From contig CAVSQL010000014.1 in the NCBI GenBank assembly GCA_963730065.1, positions 186,001-250,000 on the forward strand: 64,000 nucleotides of DNA. The letters run 5' to 3'. This DNA is from UBA9676 sp963730065. Lineage in GTDB: Bacteria > Actinomycetota > Actinomycetes > Streptosporangiales > Streptosporangiaceae. Below, piece by piece: positions 1-8,019 of the stretch. Each line of letters starts with the position of its first letter. The stretch's first letter is position 1. Made by a program: the position numbers and the translations under genes. Under the pieces are notes generated by a model. That model made no database searches. It was not told the origin of the DNA and was given only the letters and a program-made list of their open reading frames with translations.

Positions 1-971
1 AAGTAGCTGCGGCCCGTGGCCGGGTCCACGGTGACAACATGCGCATCGTTGGCCAAGTAGTTGGAGTAGATGACGCGCAGCCGCTGGCGGTGGACCTGGA
101 GGACCGTGACCCAGCCGCTTTCCGCCGCCACATACAGGCGGCCAGCGCGCCCGTCGAAGGCCAGGACGTCTGGCTCGACGCCCACAACGGCGGTCCCCGT
201 CACCCGCCAGGTGTTCATGTCGACCGTGAGCAGGGCCGAGTTGACGTCGCAGGCGATGAAGGCGAGCCGGGCTGGGCTGTCCAGCGCCAGGCTGTGATCG
301 TCCTCGCACCCCGGCAGCGGCACCCGGCGGATGACCGAGCGGGTGGCCGGATCAATAACAGCGAGCTGGTTACGGCCTTGCACATCCACCAGGATGTGGC
401 CCGAGGCAGGGTCATAAGCGACGTTGCCAACCTCCCCACCCAGGCGCACCGTCCCCCGCGGCGTGCCGGTCGCGGCGTCGATGATGGTTTCTGACCCACC
501 GGACTCGTTGGTAGTCCAGATCGTGCGGTTAGCCGGATCGTAGGCCAGCCCGTCGGGGTATGCCCCGGTCGGAGTTTCGCCCAGGATCTGGCCAGTATCT
601 TCATTGATCCGGACAACCATATTGGCGCCGGTCGCCGTCGCGTAGACGCGATGTAACGAAGGCACCACCAGCACGCCGTGGACCTGGGACAGGCCGCCAA
701 TCGCGCGCACCACCCGGCCGGTGCGGATGTTGATCTCAAGCACTTGGCCGGCGCCAAGATGCGCCACGAACAGCAGGCCGCGGCGGGAATCAAGACTCGC
801 GTAATCCAGCCGGGAGTTGCCGCCAGGCAAAGGGATACGCGCGACGACGCGCAAGCCCGGCGCACCCGACGCCGACGACAATGCGGAGGGAGAGTGCGCT
901 GGGCGGCTCGCGTGAGCCGTACACCCTGCCGCCACCAGGCCGAGGGCGACGACCAGAGCAAGACGCCTCAC
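1..971 (-). CDS. Secreted beta-propeller (YncE/YVTN-like) lipoprotein, 3' end outside window
   Basis: Reading leftwards from GTG 971 gives an open frame of about 323 codons that runs off the window. The N-terminus is a lipoprotein signal with lipobox LVAAGC (Cys17), so the protein should be exported and lipid-anchored. The rest is repeated blades of the type GLLFVAHLGAGQVLEINIRTG, DPANRTIWTTNESGGSETII and DPASGHILVDVQGRNQLAVI, typical of seven-bladed YncE/YVTN propellers. The start is chosen because GAGGGAG lies 6 nt upstream; GTG 974 is an alternative only 3 nt from it. Such proteins usually bind ligands or partners outside the cell; no enzyme activity can be assigned. It is followed upstream by an unrelated divergent SHOCT gene. 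Confidence 0.85.
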   Translation of the reverse strand, partial: MRRLALVVALGLVAAGCTAHASRPAHSPSALSSASGAPGLRVVARIPLPGGNSRLDYASLDSRRGLLFVAHLGAGQVLEINIRTGRVVRAIGGLSQVHGVLVVPSLHRVYATATGANMVVRINEDTGQILGETPTGAYPDGLAYDPANRTIWTTNESGGSETIIDAATGTPRGTVRLGGEVGNVAYDPASGHILVDVQGRNQLAVIDPATRSVIRRVPLPGCEDDHSLALDSPARLAFIACDVNSALLTVDMNTWRVTGTAVVGVEPDVLAFDGRAGRLYVAAESGWVTVLQVHRQRLRVIYSNYLANDAHVVTVDPATGRSY

Positions 972-1198
972 CACATGCTCCCTCAACACATCGGCCAGGT
1001 CAGACTGTCGCTTGCCGTCTGGACAGCCCAGCCTGGCAACCACCCTCTGCGAGCCGCCCAGCACATCAGCCTAGGGTGGGTGGCCATCTGAAGTAGCCCT
1101 TGGTCACCGCAGTCAAGGACATGTGACCCTGCGCGATGCGGCGACGGGCCGCGATGCTGATACAGGAGGTCCTGAGCTGGTGAGAACAGTAGGTCGCT

Positions 1199-1573
1199 AT
1201 GGGCGGAATGATGGGTACACCGGGCACGGTGGGCGCCTGGATACTTCTGTGGATCTTGCTGGCCATTGCCGTGGGAGTAACTGGCGGCTTCCTGATCGCA
1301 CGCGGCTTGCATACCCGGCGCGGCGCCGCACCGCCCCAGACCCCTCCCACCGAATCGCCCGCCGTGCGAGAAGCCAAAGATGCCCTGCGGCTGCGGTACG
1401 CCAACGGCGAGATCAGCCGGGAGGACTACCTGCAAGGCAAAGTCGAACTGGAAGACTTACCCCGGCGGAAGTGCAGCACGTTAGGCAGGTATAGGCAGGT
1501 ACAAACCAGATTTGCCCCGGCACCGGATCGAACGTCATCCTGGCACGGTGCACAAGACATCGGGGCTGCGTGA
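1199..1573 (+). CDS. Small membrane protein with SHOCT domain
   Basis: A 124-residue protein. Residues about 13-37 form one hydrophobic membrane segment (AWILLWILLAIAVGVTGGFL). A Pro-rich linker follows, then a SHOCT motif at about residues 58-85 (LRLRYANGEISREDYLQGK), the short C-terminal domain thought to mediate oligomerisation. The last 35 residues are unlike SHOCT proteins, which usually stop soon after the motif; this tail contains a 10-bp tandem duplication and overlaps the next gene's start. The frame is therefore solid up to about residue 88 and uncertain after that. It precedes a cation-efflux gene and is probably co-transcribed, so a role at the membrane in metal stress is possible but not shown. 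Confidence 0.75.
   Translation: MGGMMGTPGTVGAWILLWILLAIAVGVTGGFLIARGLHTRRGAAPPQTPPTESPAVREAKDALRLRYANGEISREDYLQGKVELEDLPRRKCSTLGRYRQVQTRFAPAPDRTSSWHGAQDIGAA
1482..1501 (+). repeat. Perfect 10-bp tandem repeat
   Basis: TAGGCAGGTA occurs twice back to back inside the SHOCT tail and just before the efflux gene. The second copy also supplies the only Shine-Dalgarno-like AGGCAGG ahead of the TTG start at 1512. It may be a slippage duplication that lengthened the SHOCT frame. Confidence 0.7.
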
Positions 1574-2471
1574 TCCCGCAGCGGCCTTTCCCTTGCCAAG
1601 TGTCCGTGATGCCAGGGACCGGCGGGCGGCGAACCGGGCGGTGGCGGTCAGCGCGATCGGCCTGGGGGCCACTGGTCTGATCGAGCTGTTGCTGGCGGTG
1701 CTGACGGGCTCGGTCGGGCTGCTCGGAGATGCCATCCATAACCTGTCCGATGTCTCCACCAGCGCGGTGGTGTTCCTGGGTTTCCGGCTGTCGCGGCGGC
1801 CCGCCAGCGAGCGTTACCCCTATGGCCTGGAGCGGGCCGAGGATCTGGCCGGCATCGGGATCGCGGTGGTCATCTGGGCCAGCGCGGCGTTCGCCGGTTA
1901 TGAGAGCATCCGCAAGCTCATCGGGCACGGCCACACCACACACGTCGGCGCGGGCATCGCCGGGGCCATCGTCGGCATCATCGGCAACCTGGCCGTGGCC
2001 CGCTACAAGCTCGTCGTCGGCAGGCGCATCAACTCCGCCACGCTGGTCGCCGATGCCCGGCACTCCTGGCTTGATGCGCTGTCGTCGGCGGGGGCGCTGG
2101 CCGGGCTGATCGCGGTCGCTTCCGGGCGGCCTTGGGGTGACCCGGTCGCCGGGCTGGCCATCACCGCAGTCATCTGCCACGTGGGCTACCAGGTCACCGC
2201 CGATGTCACCCGCCGCCTCGCCGACGGCGTGGACCCATCGGTCATCACCACCGCCGAAACCGCCGCCGGGTCGGTGCCCGGTGTGCTGCACGCCCACGCC
2301 AGAGCCCGCTGGACCGGGCGGACCCTACGGGTCGAGATCGAAGGCTGGGTGGATCCCGGCCTGCCCACCCGGGACGCCGATGCGATCGGCCGGGAAGTCG
2401 CCGCTGCCGTGGCCCAGCAGCTGCCCGAGGCAGGCAGCCTCACGTGGGCCAGCCGTGCAGGCCCCAGCTGA
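1512..2471 (+). CDS. Cation diffusion facilitator (CDF) metal exporter
   Basis: A 319-residue inner-membrane antiporter of the CDF family, which exports divalent metals such as Zn, Cd, Co or Fe in exchange for protons. The first helix is at about residues 45-65. The paired metal-site motifs are visible as DAIHNLSD in helix 2 and DARHSWLDAL in helix 5, both of the HxxxD type. A Gly/Ala-rich helix block lies between them, and a cytoplasmic ferredoxin-like domain follows at about residue 230 (VPGVLHAHARARWTG). The long start is TTG 1512; GTG 1548 is a shorter option with no better ribosome site. The frame overlaps the SHOCT tail by 62 bp, suggesting co-transcription. Metal specificity cannot be read from the sequence. 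Confidence 0.88.
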   Translation: MPRHRIERHPGTVHKTSGLRDPAAAFPLPSVRDARDRRAANRAVAVSAIGLGATGLIELLLAVLTGSVGLLGDAIHNLSDVSTSAVVFLGFRLSRRPASERYPYGLERAEDLAGIGIAVVIWASAAFAGYESIRKLIGHGHTTHVGAGIAGAIVGIIGNLAVARYKLVVGRRINSATLVADARHSWLDALSSAGALAGLIAVASGRPWGDPVAGLAITAVICHVGYQVTADVTRRLADGVDPSVITTAETAAGSVPGVLHAHARARWTGRTLRVEIEGWVDPGLPTRDADAIGREVAAAVAQQLPEAGSLTWASRAGPS

Positions 2472-3468
2472 TCATTACCTCTGCGATGGCGCGCGCGGTG
2501 CCCGACTGCTGCCAAAACTGCCGCCATGACCATGGTCAGCTACCGATGCGGGACGACAGGCCTGGAACATCGGCCGATGACGCAGCCACGGCTGGACGGC
2601 CCCGGACGGTCTGCCCATGACTACGCAACAGAAGGTCACGCTTGCTGCGCTCCTAGAGACCGACCCACGCTTCAGCAGGGCGGAACATCCAGATATGCGC
2701 GAGCAGTGTCCTGACCCGCATTGAGACGATATCGGCGCAGGCGGATAGGGCACCCGCCGCAAGGGCCTCCCAGCGGCCGCGGACCGAGCGGACTGCTCGC
2801 TGCTCAGCCGCCCGCTCGGGTGCGCAGGCAGGCAGGTGAGCACTTCGCCAGGGGAGCGTGTATGTCGGCGCAAAGACTCGTGAACGACGGCGGGGGAGTG
2901 GAGTTCCCGAGATTCGAAGTAAGGCCCTATTAATCTGCCCACTGCCTGACCGGCTCACAACGGACGGAGCATAGTCGGTCTTGGCTGGGGCAGACGTTGC
3001 GTACACAGTCGGCCTCACCGCGGCGGCGGGCAGGCTGCCCGGCGCCGATCGCCAGACCGCGCGCGAAGCCGGGGTGGGACTGACCACAGAAAGTGACGTT
3101 GGCTGTGCGGTCATGCGACCAGATCGCCGAATACGATCGGCCTGCCGCGGCGTGGTGAGTCTCTCGCTGGCGGGTCCCGGGAGTGTTATGTGCGCCGGGA
3201 CGACACCGCCGGGGGCTTGGGTGCTAGCGGGAGTTGCTACGCCCGGTACGGCACCATGGTGCTACCGGCAGGGCCCGAAGAAGCGCACGTTTTGGGCTAC
3301 CCGAGGGGTAGGACGGCTGCGGGCTTCTCCACCACGAGCTGGCAGAGGTCGCGATGAATTTGGGCCCTTGAGGAGCGGTCTGCAGAGGCCAGCGCTCGCG
3401 ATTGTTGCCTGCCCGTAGGCGGCCCGATCCGGACACCTTCGCTCGAAGTCGTGAATGTCGCTGGGGAC
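2472..3468. other. 1-kb stretch without a supported gene
   Basis: Frames here are short, Arg/Ser/Pro-rich and overlap on both strands, as expected for shadows in GC-rich DNA. One 35-codon frame at 2617-2724 (+) starts MTTQQKVTLAALLETDPRFS and has normal composition, but no ribosome site or partner was found. It could be a gene scrap. Nothing else was recognised. Confidence 0.5.
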
Positions 3469-3981
3469 TCAGCTGTCGAGCGTGACCGCATCCAATCGGC
3501 GCCGGACCTCCGAGGTGTTCACGCCGAGAGCGCCCAGCAGCACCGCCGCAGGATCTGGTGGTTGGAGAGTGAGGATCTGGGCCAGCACCTGCTGGGCCGT
3601 GACCTGGAGCTTGCGGCGGTTGGGCTTGACCGCTTCCTCAAGCACTTTCTTTGCCGCGGGCGTCATGCGGAGGCGATCCTTTTTCCCGACGTCTCTGAGC
3701 CTCGGCTTCTTCGGGACGGCGCGCATCGGCAGTGCGGGAGCGTCGGTGCCGGAGACCATGCCCAGGGCACCCAGGGCTTCGTGATCGAGCGACTCATGGG
3801 CCTGGCGAGCTTGCTGCAGGGTCACGCCCAAGGCGACTTCGATCGAGGGATCCTCCAACAAGGCGAGCAAGACGTGATCGGTGCCAGCTCGGCGATCACC
3901 TCGGCGACGAGCCTCCTCACTGGCCCGCAAATAGATGGCCCACGCGTGGTGCACCTCTGGCACAACGGATTCGGTGGTCAT
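3469..3981 (-). CDS. Stand-alone Clp N-domain protein
   Basis: A 170-residue protein made only of a ClpA/ClpC-type N-terminal (Clp_N) domain with no AAA+ ATPase part. Two repeats are visible: about residues 10-60 (AWAIYLRASEEARRRG, then GTDHVLLALLEDPS) and about 105-165 (MTPAAKKVLEEAV, then VTAQQVLAQILTLQPPDPAA). In Clp ATPases this domain docks adaptors and substrates, so a free copy could be an adaptor, a competitor or a ligand sensor. The start ATG 3981 overlaps the stop of the upstream HTH gene (ATGA), indicating translational coupling. A longer in-frame start upstream is rejected because it lies wholly within the HTH gene. Full-length clpC sits about 28 kb away. Confidence 0.87.
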   Translation of the reverse strand: MTTESVVPEVHHAWAIYLRASEEARRRGDRRAGTDHVLLALLEDPSIEVALGVTLQQARQAHESLDHEALGALGMVSGTDAPALPMRAVPKKPRLRDVGKKDRLRMTPAAKKVLEEAVKPNRRKLQVTAQQVLAQILTLQPPDPAAVLLGALGVNTSEVRRRLDAVTLDS

Positions 3982-4190
3982 GATGACTCCTTGTTGTATT
4001 TGGTGTGCACAGATTGGCGGGTGACGCCCAAAGCGTCTCCGATCTGCTGCCACGACCAGCCCTTTTCCCGGGCCGACGCGACGTGGTTCGCTTCGACCCG
4101 CTCAGCCAGGCGATGGAGCGCCTGCGAGGCGCGAAGCCCGATTGCCGGGTCATCCGACGAGAGATTCAGGCCGAGTTTTTCGATGTCCAC
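3978..4190 (-). CDS. Small HTH DNA-binding protein, first gene of HTH/Clp-N operon
   Basis: A 70-residue protein. An acidic/hydrophobic helix-rich N-terminus (DIEKLGLNLSS, ALHRLAERVEANHVASAREK) leads into a C-terminal helix-turn-helix, WSWQQIGDALGVTRQSVHTK, resembling sigma-region-4/MerR-like HTHs. The GTG 4190 start is chosen because a near-perfect sigma-70-type promoter ends 7 nt before it, implying a leaderless mRNA; longer starts would lie upstream of the promoter. It is coupled by ATGA to the Clp-N gene. The promoter is covered by two palindromes, so this protein is the natural candidate for their autoregulator. That last point is inference. Confidence 0.85.
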   Translation of the reverse strand: MDIEKLGLNLSSDDPAIGLRASQALHRLAERVEANHVASAREKGWSWQQIGDALGVTRQSVHTKYNKESS

Positions 4191-4193
4191 GCT

Positions 4194-4238
4194 TGTCAGT
4201 ATAGACTGACATCCTTGATTTGTCAACCTAAACTGACA
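4194..4238 (-). promoter_or_regulatory. Leaderless sigma-70-type promoter with two tandem 18-bp operators
   Basis: On the minus strand, TTGACA (4226-4221) and TATACT (4203-4198) are separated by exactly 17 bp, 7 nt before the GTG of the HTH gene. A perfect palindrome TGTCAGT-N4-ACTGACA (4194-4211) covers the -10 element. A second, near-perfect copy (4221-4238, same half-sites with two mismatches in one arm) covers the -35. Centres are 27 bp apart. The layout predicts repression by a dimeric protein bound at both sites. Confidence 0.85.
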
Positions 4239-4417
4239 CGGCAGGTCGCACACCGGAGTGCCCCAGATGGCCGGGTCACGGACGCCCCTTTAGCGCCGAT
4301 CGCTCAACGTGACCTGTGCAGACCGGCCGTACGCTGATCGGGCGCCGGACCTGGCCGGGGAGGGCTTGCCCAGCTTGCCGTCAGCGGGGATGAATCCGCA
4401 GACCGGCGGGGCGCTGG

Positions 4418-5200
4418 TCAGCTGGCGAGTGTGCCGGTGTCTACCGGGATGCAGGCGCCGTTGATCGCGGATCCGCCGTCGCCGGCCAGGAACGTGATGA
4501 GTGCGGCGACCTCGGCGGTGCCGACGAACCGCTTCGCGGGCTGTTCGGCCACCATGCTGGCGATGACTTCGTCCCGGCTCAGCCCGCGCAGGCGCATGTG
4601 GTCGCCGATCTGGTTCTCAGCGAGCGGCGTGTCCATCCATCCGGGGGCGACGGCATTGGCGGTCAGGCCCGCCGCGGCGCCTTCGAGGGCGGCTACCTTC
4701 ACCAGCCCCAGCACGGCATGCTTGGCCGCGACGTACGCCGCCTTGTACGGCGCGCCCTGCAGGGAGACCGTGGATGCGGTCACGATGATCCGGCCGCCGG
4801 GCTGGCGGGTCAGGTGCGGCCAAGCGAACTTCATCGCCAGGAACGGGCCCCTGGCCATCAGGTTCATCAGCTGGTCCCAGTCGGCCTCGGAGTAGGTGGC
4901 GATCGGGTTCATCGCCTGCGCTCCGGCGTTCAGGACCAGGATGTCGAGCCGGCCGTGCCGCTTCAGCGCCGCCTCGACCATCGCCCGGTTGCCCTCGGCC
5001 GTAGACACGTCGGCGATCAGGCAGTCATCGCCGTGCACGTCCACTGGCACCACCGTGCCGCCGGCGCGGCGCAGCGTCTGCACGGTTGTGCTGCCAAGGC
5101 CACCCACCGCCCCCGTCACGACCGCGACACGCCCGGTGAGCGGGCCGCCAGGACCGCCGCCGGTGAGGGCTCTTCCCTCGCGCCGCGCCTGATGTGTCAC
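4418..5200 (-). CDS. Short-chain dehydrogenase/reductase (SDR)
   Basis: A 260-residue classical SDR. The cofactor motif TGAVGGLG is at about residues 29-36 and NAG at 91-93. The catalytic set is Ser143 or Ser146 (TASTVS), Tyr156 and Lys160 (YVAAK), and PGWMDTPL follows in the usual post-catalytic place. The overall pattern resembles 3-hydroxybutyrate or 3-oxoacyl-ACP-type dehydrogenases, but no substrate can be given. Residues 1-22 are a Gly/Arg-rich extension, so the true start may be later, although ATG 5200 has GGGAGGTG upstream. It is a soluble NAD(P)H enzyme standing alone, with the HTH/Clp-N operon beyond it and remnants on its other side. Confidence 0.88.
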   Translation of the reverse strand: MTHQARREGRALTGGGPGGPLTGRVAVVTGAVGGLGSTTVQTLRRAGGTVVPVDVHGDDCLIADVSTAEGNRAMVEAALKRHGRLDILVLNAGAQAMNPIATYSEADWDQLMNLMARGPFLAMKFAWPHLTRQPGGRIIVTASTVSLQGAPYKAAYVAAKHAVLGLVKVAALEGAAAGLTANAVAPGWMDTPLAENQIGDHMRLRGLSRDEVIASMVAEQPAKRFVGTAEVAALITFLAGDGGSAINGACIPVDTGTLAS

Positions 5201-5744
5201 CTCGGCACCTCCCTAACCCATGCCGGCTGGTGAGGTCGCGGCCATGCCATGCCCGGCCGACCGGCCGCCGGGACCGTGCAACACCGTCAGTATGAGACGC
5301 CCTCACAGCACCAGGCACCGGCTGCCGCCGGGCTCTACGACCCGGCCTGTGAAGACCACCTGAACAGGCATGATGCCATCTCACGGCCAGGCCCGTACAT
5401 GGCAGCCGGGTTTGCTGCGCTGGCGTGGTCCGACACGGCGGGCAGAGCGGTCACGTGCAGATCGTCCCGCTCTGTGCGCCAGTTGACGGGCACAAAGGAC
5501 CGCCCTCAGCCGTCCCTAACGGCGGCTCTACGTGCATGCTGTGACCCCTTGGTCTGCCGTGCTGTGTGGCCACCCCGCGACCTGCGCCGAGACGCCGGCC
5601 TGATCGTCCCGGGCCTTGCGTCACGCCCGCGGATCACCGTCTACTGGGACGGGATGCTCATATGATGCCCGCATGCGCACCAGCCGGGCACCTAGACCCG
5701 GACCCCCCGGCGGGCACCGCCCGGGCTAGCTGCCTGGCACGGCC
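5201..5744. other. Intergenic region with a gene remnant
   Basis: No complete gene is supported. The only recognisable content is the remnant at 5588-5665; the rest looks like non-coding or heavily decayed sequence. Confidence 0.5.
5588..5665 (+). pseudogene. C-terminal remnant of a paralogue of the next gene
   Basis: Twenty-five codons ending in RITVYWDGMLI-stop parallel the end of the intact downstream protein (PHIEAYWDGLAYIVP), including the YWDG core and the preceding Leu/Val-rich strand (LIVPGLASRP versus LLVVLRGRRH). The upstream part has no matching start or body, so this looks like the tail of a decayed tandem duplicate. Confidence 0.5.
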
Positions 5745-6038
5745 ATGCGCGTGAGCGCTACCGCGGATGCGGCGGAGTTCATCCGCACCCATGGAGGGCA
5801 GCTGTTCGTGTGGCCCACCGAGCACCGGTCGGCGCGGCTGCCCCTGGCCTTCCTCCAGGCTTCGGTGGACCCTCCCCCCGGGGCGCTCGAGTTCCGCCGG
5901 GTCGAGGCAGGGGACTTCCTGCTCTTCATGGCTCCCGCGCTCAAGACATTGCCCGAAGAACTGCTCGTCGTGCTCCGCGGCCGCCGGCATCCGCACATCG
6001 AGGCGTACTGGGACGGGCTCGCCTACATAGTCCCTTGA
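5745..6038 (+). CDS. Small protein of unknown function with C-terminal YWDG motif
   Basis: A 97-residue soluble protein with balanced composition and strong third-position GC bias, so it looks like a real gene. No family is recognised. Features include a hydrophobic strand LFVWPTE, a Pro-rich turn (DPPPGALEF), a Leu/Phe stretch (GDFLLFMAPALKTLPEELLVVL) and the terminal HIEAYWDGLAY. The ATG start lacks a clear Shine-Dalgarno sequence. The tail is duplicated about 370 bp upstream as a remnant. Confidence 0.6.
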   Translation: MRVSATADAAEFIRTHGGQLFVWPTEHRSARLPLAFLQASVDPPPGALEFRRVEAGDFLLFMAPALKTLPEELLVVLRGRRHPHIEAYWDGLAYIVP

Positions 6039-6427
6039 AGGCGCCGACGGGGGCCCGCTCGCAGCGGCGCCCGCGGGCTACGGGTCAGCGGGTAGGTGCT
6101 GCGACCCACAAATAGGGCATGCCATCGTGACCCGCCTCGAGATGCGGTGTTCCCACCCCGCCTTCCGGCCAGCGGACAGGTCAATCTGGCGGCCGCCAGC
6201 CGGAAGGCCGGACGCCGACTACGCAATGTGAGCGCGGCCAGCCTCCCTCAGCGGCCGGAAGCACGCGTAACGCCGATTTAGCGCGGCTCGGAATCGGCTC
6301 CGCTCTGATGGCTCGCCCCACGCAGATCCACCAGTTCTGAGTATGTGTGAGCCGATAGCATACGGTCTAAATCAGGCGGCGGGTATGCGACTCGCCTCGG
6401 TGGTTCGCTGACGCGGCCGATTTCTCC
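6039..6427. other. Intergenic, nothing recognised
   Basis: No frame with coding character was found. The small frames on each strand are Arg/Pro-rich shadows. Confidence 0.5.
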
Positions 6428-6820
6428 TCAGGCTGGAACAACGCCGACCAGGTTGCCTTCGGAGTCTTTGAACCACGCCGCCTCGCCTCCACCCGGCATC
6501 GCAGCAACGCCGTTCTCGGTCCGCGTCTCCGCCGTGTCGTACTCCTCGAACTCCACGCCGCGGCCCCTCATCTCTTCGACGGCAGCGCGGACGTCGGTCA
6601 CATGGATGACGGCCTGGGTGAACTCCCCCGACGACCGGAACCGGGCGGGATAGACGAACAGCTGGCTGACACCATCTCCAACCGCGAGGCCCACCTGCCC
6701 ATCTCGTGCCTGGAGAAAGCCGGACTCGAGCGCCTGAAGCCCGACTTTCTCAACGTAGAACGCTTTGGCCCGGCCCAGGTCCTGTGCCGGCAGCGCCGCC
6801 GTAATCCCAGACGTCTTCAT
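6428..6820 (-). CDS. VOC/glyoxalase-fold protein
   Basis: A 130-residue single-domain vicinal oxygen chelate protein, about normal length. It has the characteristic opening ITAALPAQDLGRAKAFYVEKVGL, the mid strand AVIHVTDVRAAVEEMRGRGV and the closing AWFKDSEGNLVGVV, where the Glu in SEGNL is a usual metal or ligand position. Members include glyoxalases, dioxygenases and antibiotic-binding proteins; the substrate is unknown. Its 5' end overlaps by 71 bp the 3' end of the LysR gene on the same strand, so the two are probably one transcript. Confidence 0.87.
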   Translation of the reverse strand: MKTSGITAALPAQDLGRAKAFYVEKVGLQALESGFLQARDGQVGLAVGDGVSQLFVYPARFRSSGEFTQAVIHVTDVRAAVEEMRGRGVEFEEYDTAETRTENGVAAMPGGGEAAWFKDSEGNLVGVVPA

Positions 6821-7790
6821 GACGGGATGGTATGACGTCCGGCCGGGCCGCTGCGCTCCCGGCCCGGCCGCCCGTCATGTCTTTCGCCCCGGAAGAGTCG
6901 GGGCCTGTGAGACTCTCCTGGGCGCATTTGCGGAAGGTCGCCACCAGGCGGCTGCGATCGCCGGTGCGGGTGGCCAGCACGACGTGGCTCGGCTCGACGC
7001 CGTGGAGGGGAATGGTGGTGAGGTCGGGGTGCAGGCTATCAGCGCGCAGGCCAGCCGAGACGATGGCGACAGCCTGGCCGGCGGCAATGAGCTCGAGCTT
7101 GTCCTCGACGGCGTTGACGAGAGGGCCATCGGGTGCAGGGGTTCCGTCGGGCCGGGGATCGATGCGCCAGTAGGCGTTCCAGGCCGCATCAGGTAGCCGG
7201 GGAATGGGTTCGTCGGCGATGTCGTCGAGGGTGACTGATTCCTTGCCGGCCAGGCGGTGGCTGCGCGGGATCAGCAGCACGCGGGGCTCGTCGTACAGGA
7301 TCGTCACGTTCAGCCCGTCTGTCCGGATCGGCAGCCGGGTCACCGTCACGTCTACCCGGTGATCGAGCAGGGCCTCACGCGGCTCGTTCCAGGGCAGGTG
7401 CAGGGTGTGTACCTCCGCGTCGGGGTTCTGGTGCCGCAGCTGCCGCAGGGCCGGGGTGATGATGAGGCCTGAGGTGTAGCCGATGATGATGCGGCTGGGA
7501 TGGGCGGCGGCGCGGGTGGCGGCGGCGGCCTGGGCGGCTGAGCGCAGCAGCGCCTTGGCGCGGGGCAGGAAGTTCTCGCCGGCCTCGGTGAGCCGGGTGC
7601 CTTGCGGGGTGCGGTCCAGCAGGCGGGCGCCGAGTTGCTGTTCGAGGCGGCGGATCTGCCGGCTCAGCGACGGCTGGGCAATGAGCAGGTCGGCGGCGGC
7701 GCGGCCGAAGTGCCGGTGGTCGGCGACGACGGTGAAGTACCGCACCAGCCGCAGGTCGAGGTCGGCCGGGGGCGGCGGCGAGTCCGGCAT
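6750..7790 (-). CDS. LysR-family transcriptional regulator
   Basis: A 346-residue regulator. The N-terminal winged HTH spans about residues 10-70 (LRLVRYFTVVADHRHFGRAA, then QPSLSRQIRRLEQQLGARLL), and a periplasmic-binding-protein-like effector domain begins near IIIGYTSGLIITPALRQL. Start ATG 7790 is chosen because the HTH begins nine residues later; the frame stays open upstream but without coding character. The last 35-40 residues (from about GAKDMTGG) extend beyond the usual 300-residue family length and overlap the VOC gene. It is divergent from an NmrA-like reductase across 229 bp, the classic arrangement for a LysR activator and its target. Confidence 0.92.
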   Translation of the reverse strand: MPDSPPPPADLDLRLVRYFTVVADHRHFGRAAADLLIAQPSLSRQIRRLEQQLGARLLDRTPQGTRLTEAGENFLPRAKALLRSAAQAAAATRAAAHPSRIIIGYTSGLIITPALRQLRHQNPDAEVHTLHLPWNEPREALLDHRVDVTVTRLPIRTDGLNVTILYDEPRVLLIPRSHRLAGKESVTLDDIADEPIPRLPDAAWNAYWRIDPRPDGTPAPDGPLVNAVEDKLELIAAGQAVAIVSAGLRADSLHPDLTTIPLHGVEPSHVVLATRTGDRSRLVATFRKCAQESLTGPDSSGAKDMTGGRAGSAAARPDVIPSRHEDVWDYGGAAGTGPGPGQSVLR

Positions 7791-8019
7791 GTCGTCATCG
7801 TAGCCCCGGCTTGACGGGGCGTGAAGGCTCTTAGCTGCGGCGATGCCTGAAACGCATGACTGTGCGGAACGAGCATTGGACTCGGCGCATCCCTGCTTGC
7901 AAGGTGGAATCACCAGCCCGGCACCGCCGGGCGCCATCGCCCGATAGAACCGCAGCGCATGATTTGCATCGTTTCCCGGCGATGACTTCTCGCCATCCGC
8001 AGTCCTGTTGGAGGCCTTC

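Noticed and set aside
215..961. 248-codon minus-strand frame with an ATG-like start
   Set aside because: It overlaps the beta-propeller gene in another frame and is Arg/Trp/Pro-rich; the lipoprotein frame has clear repeats and a lipobox.
2981..3418. 145-codon plus-strand frame in the gene-free region
   Set aside because: No family, no ribosome site, mixed Arg/Gly/Pro composition; not distinguishable from chance.
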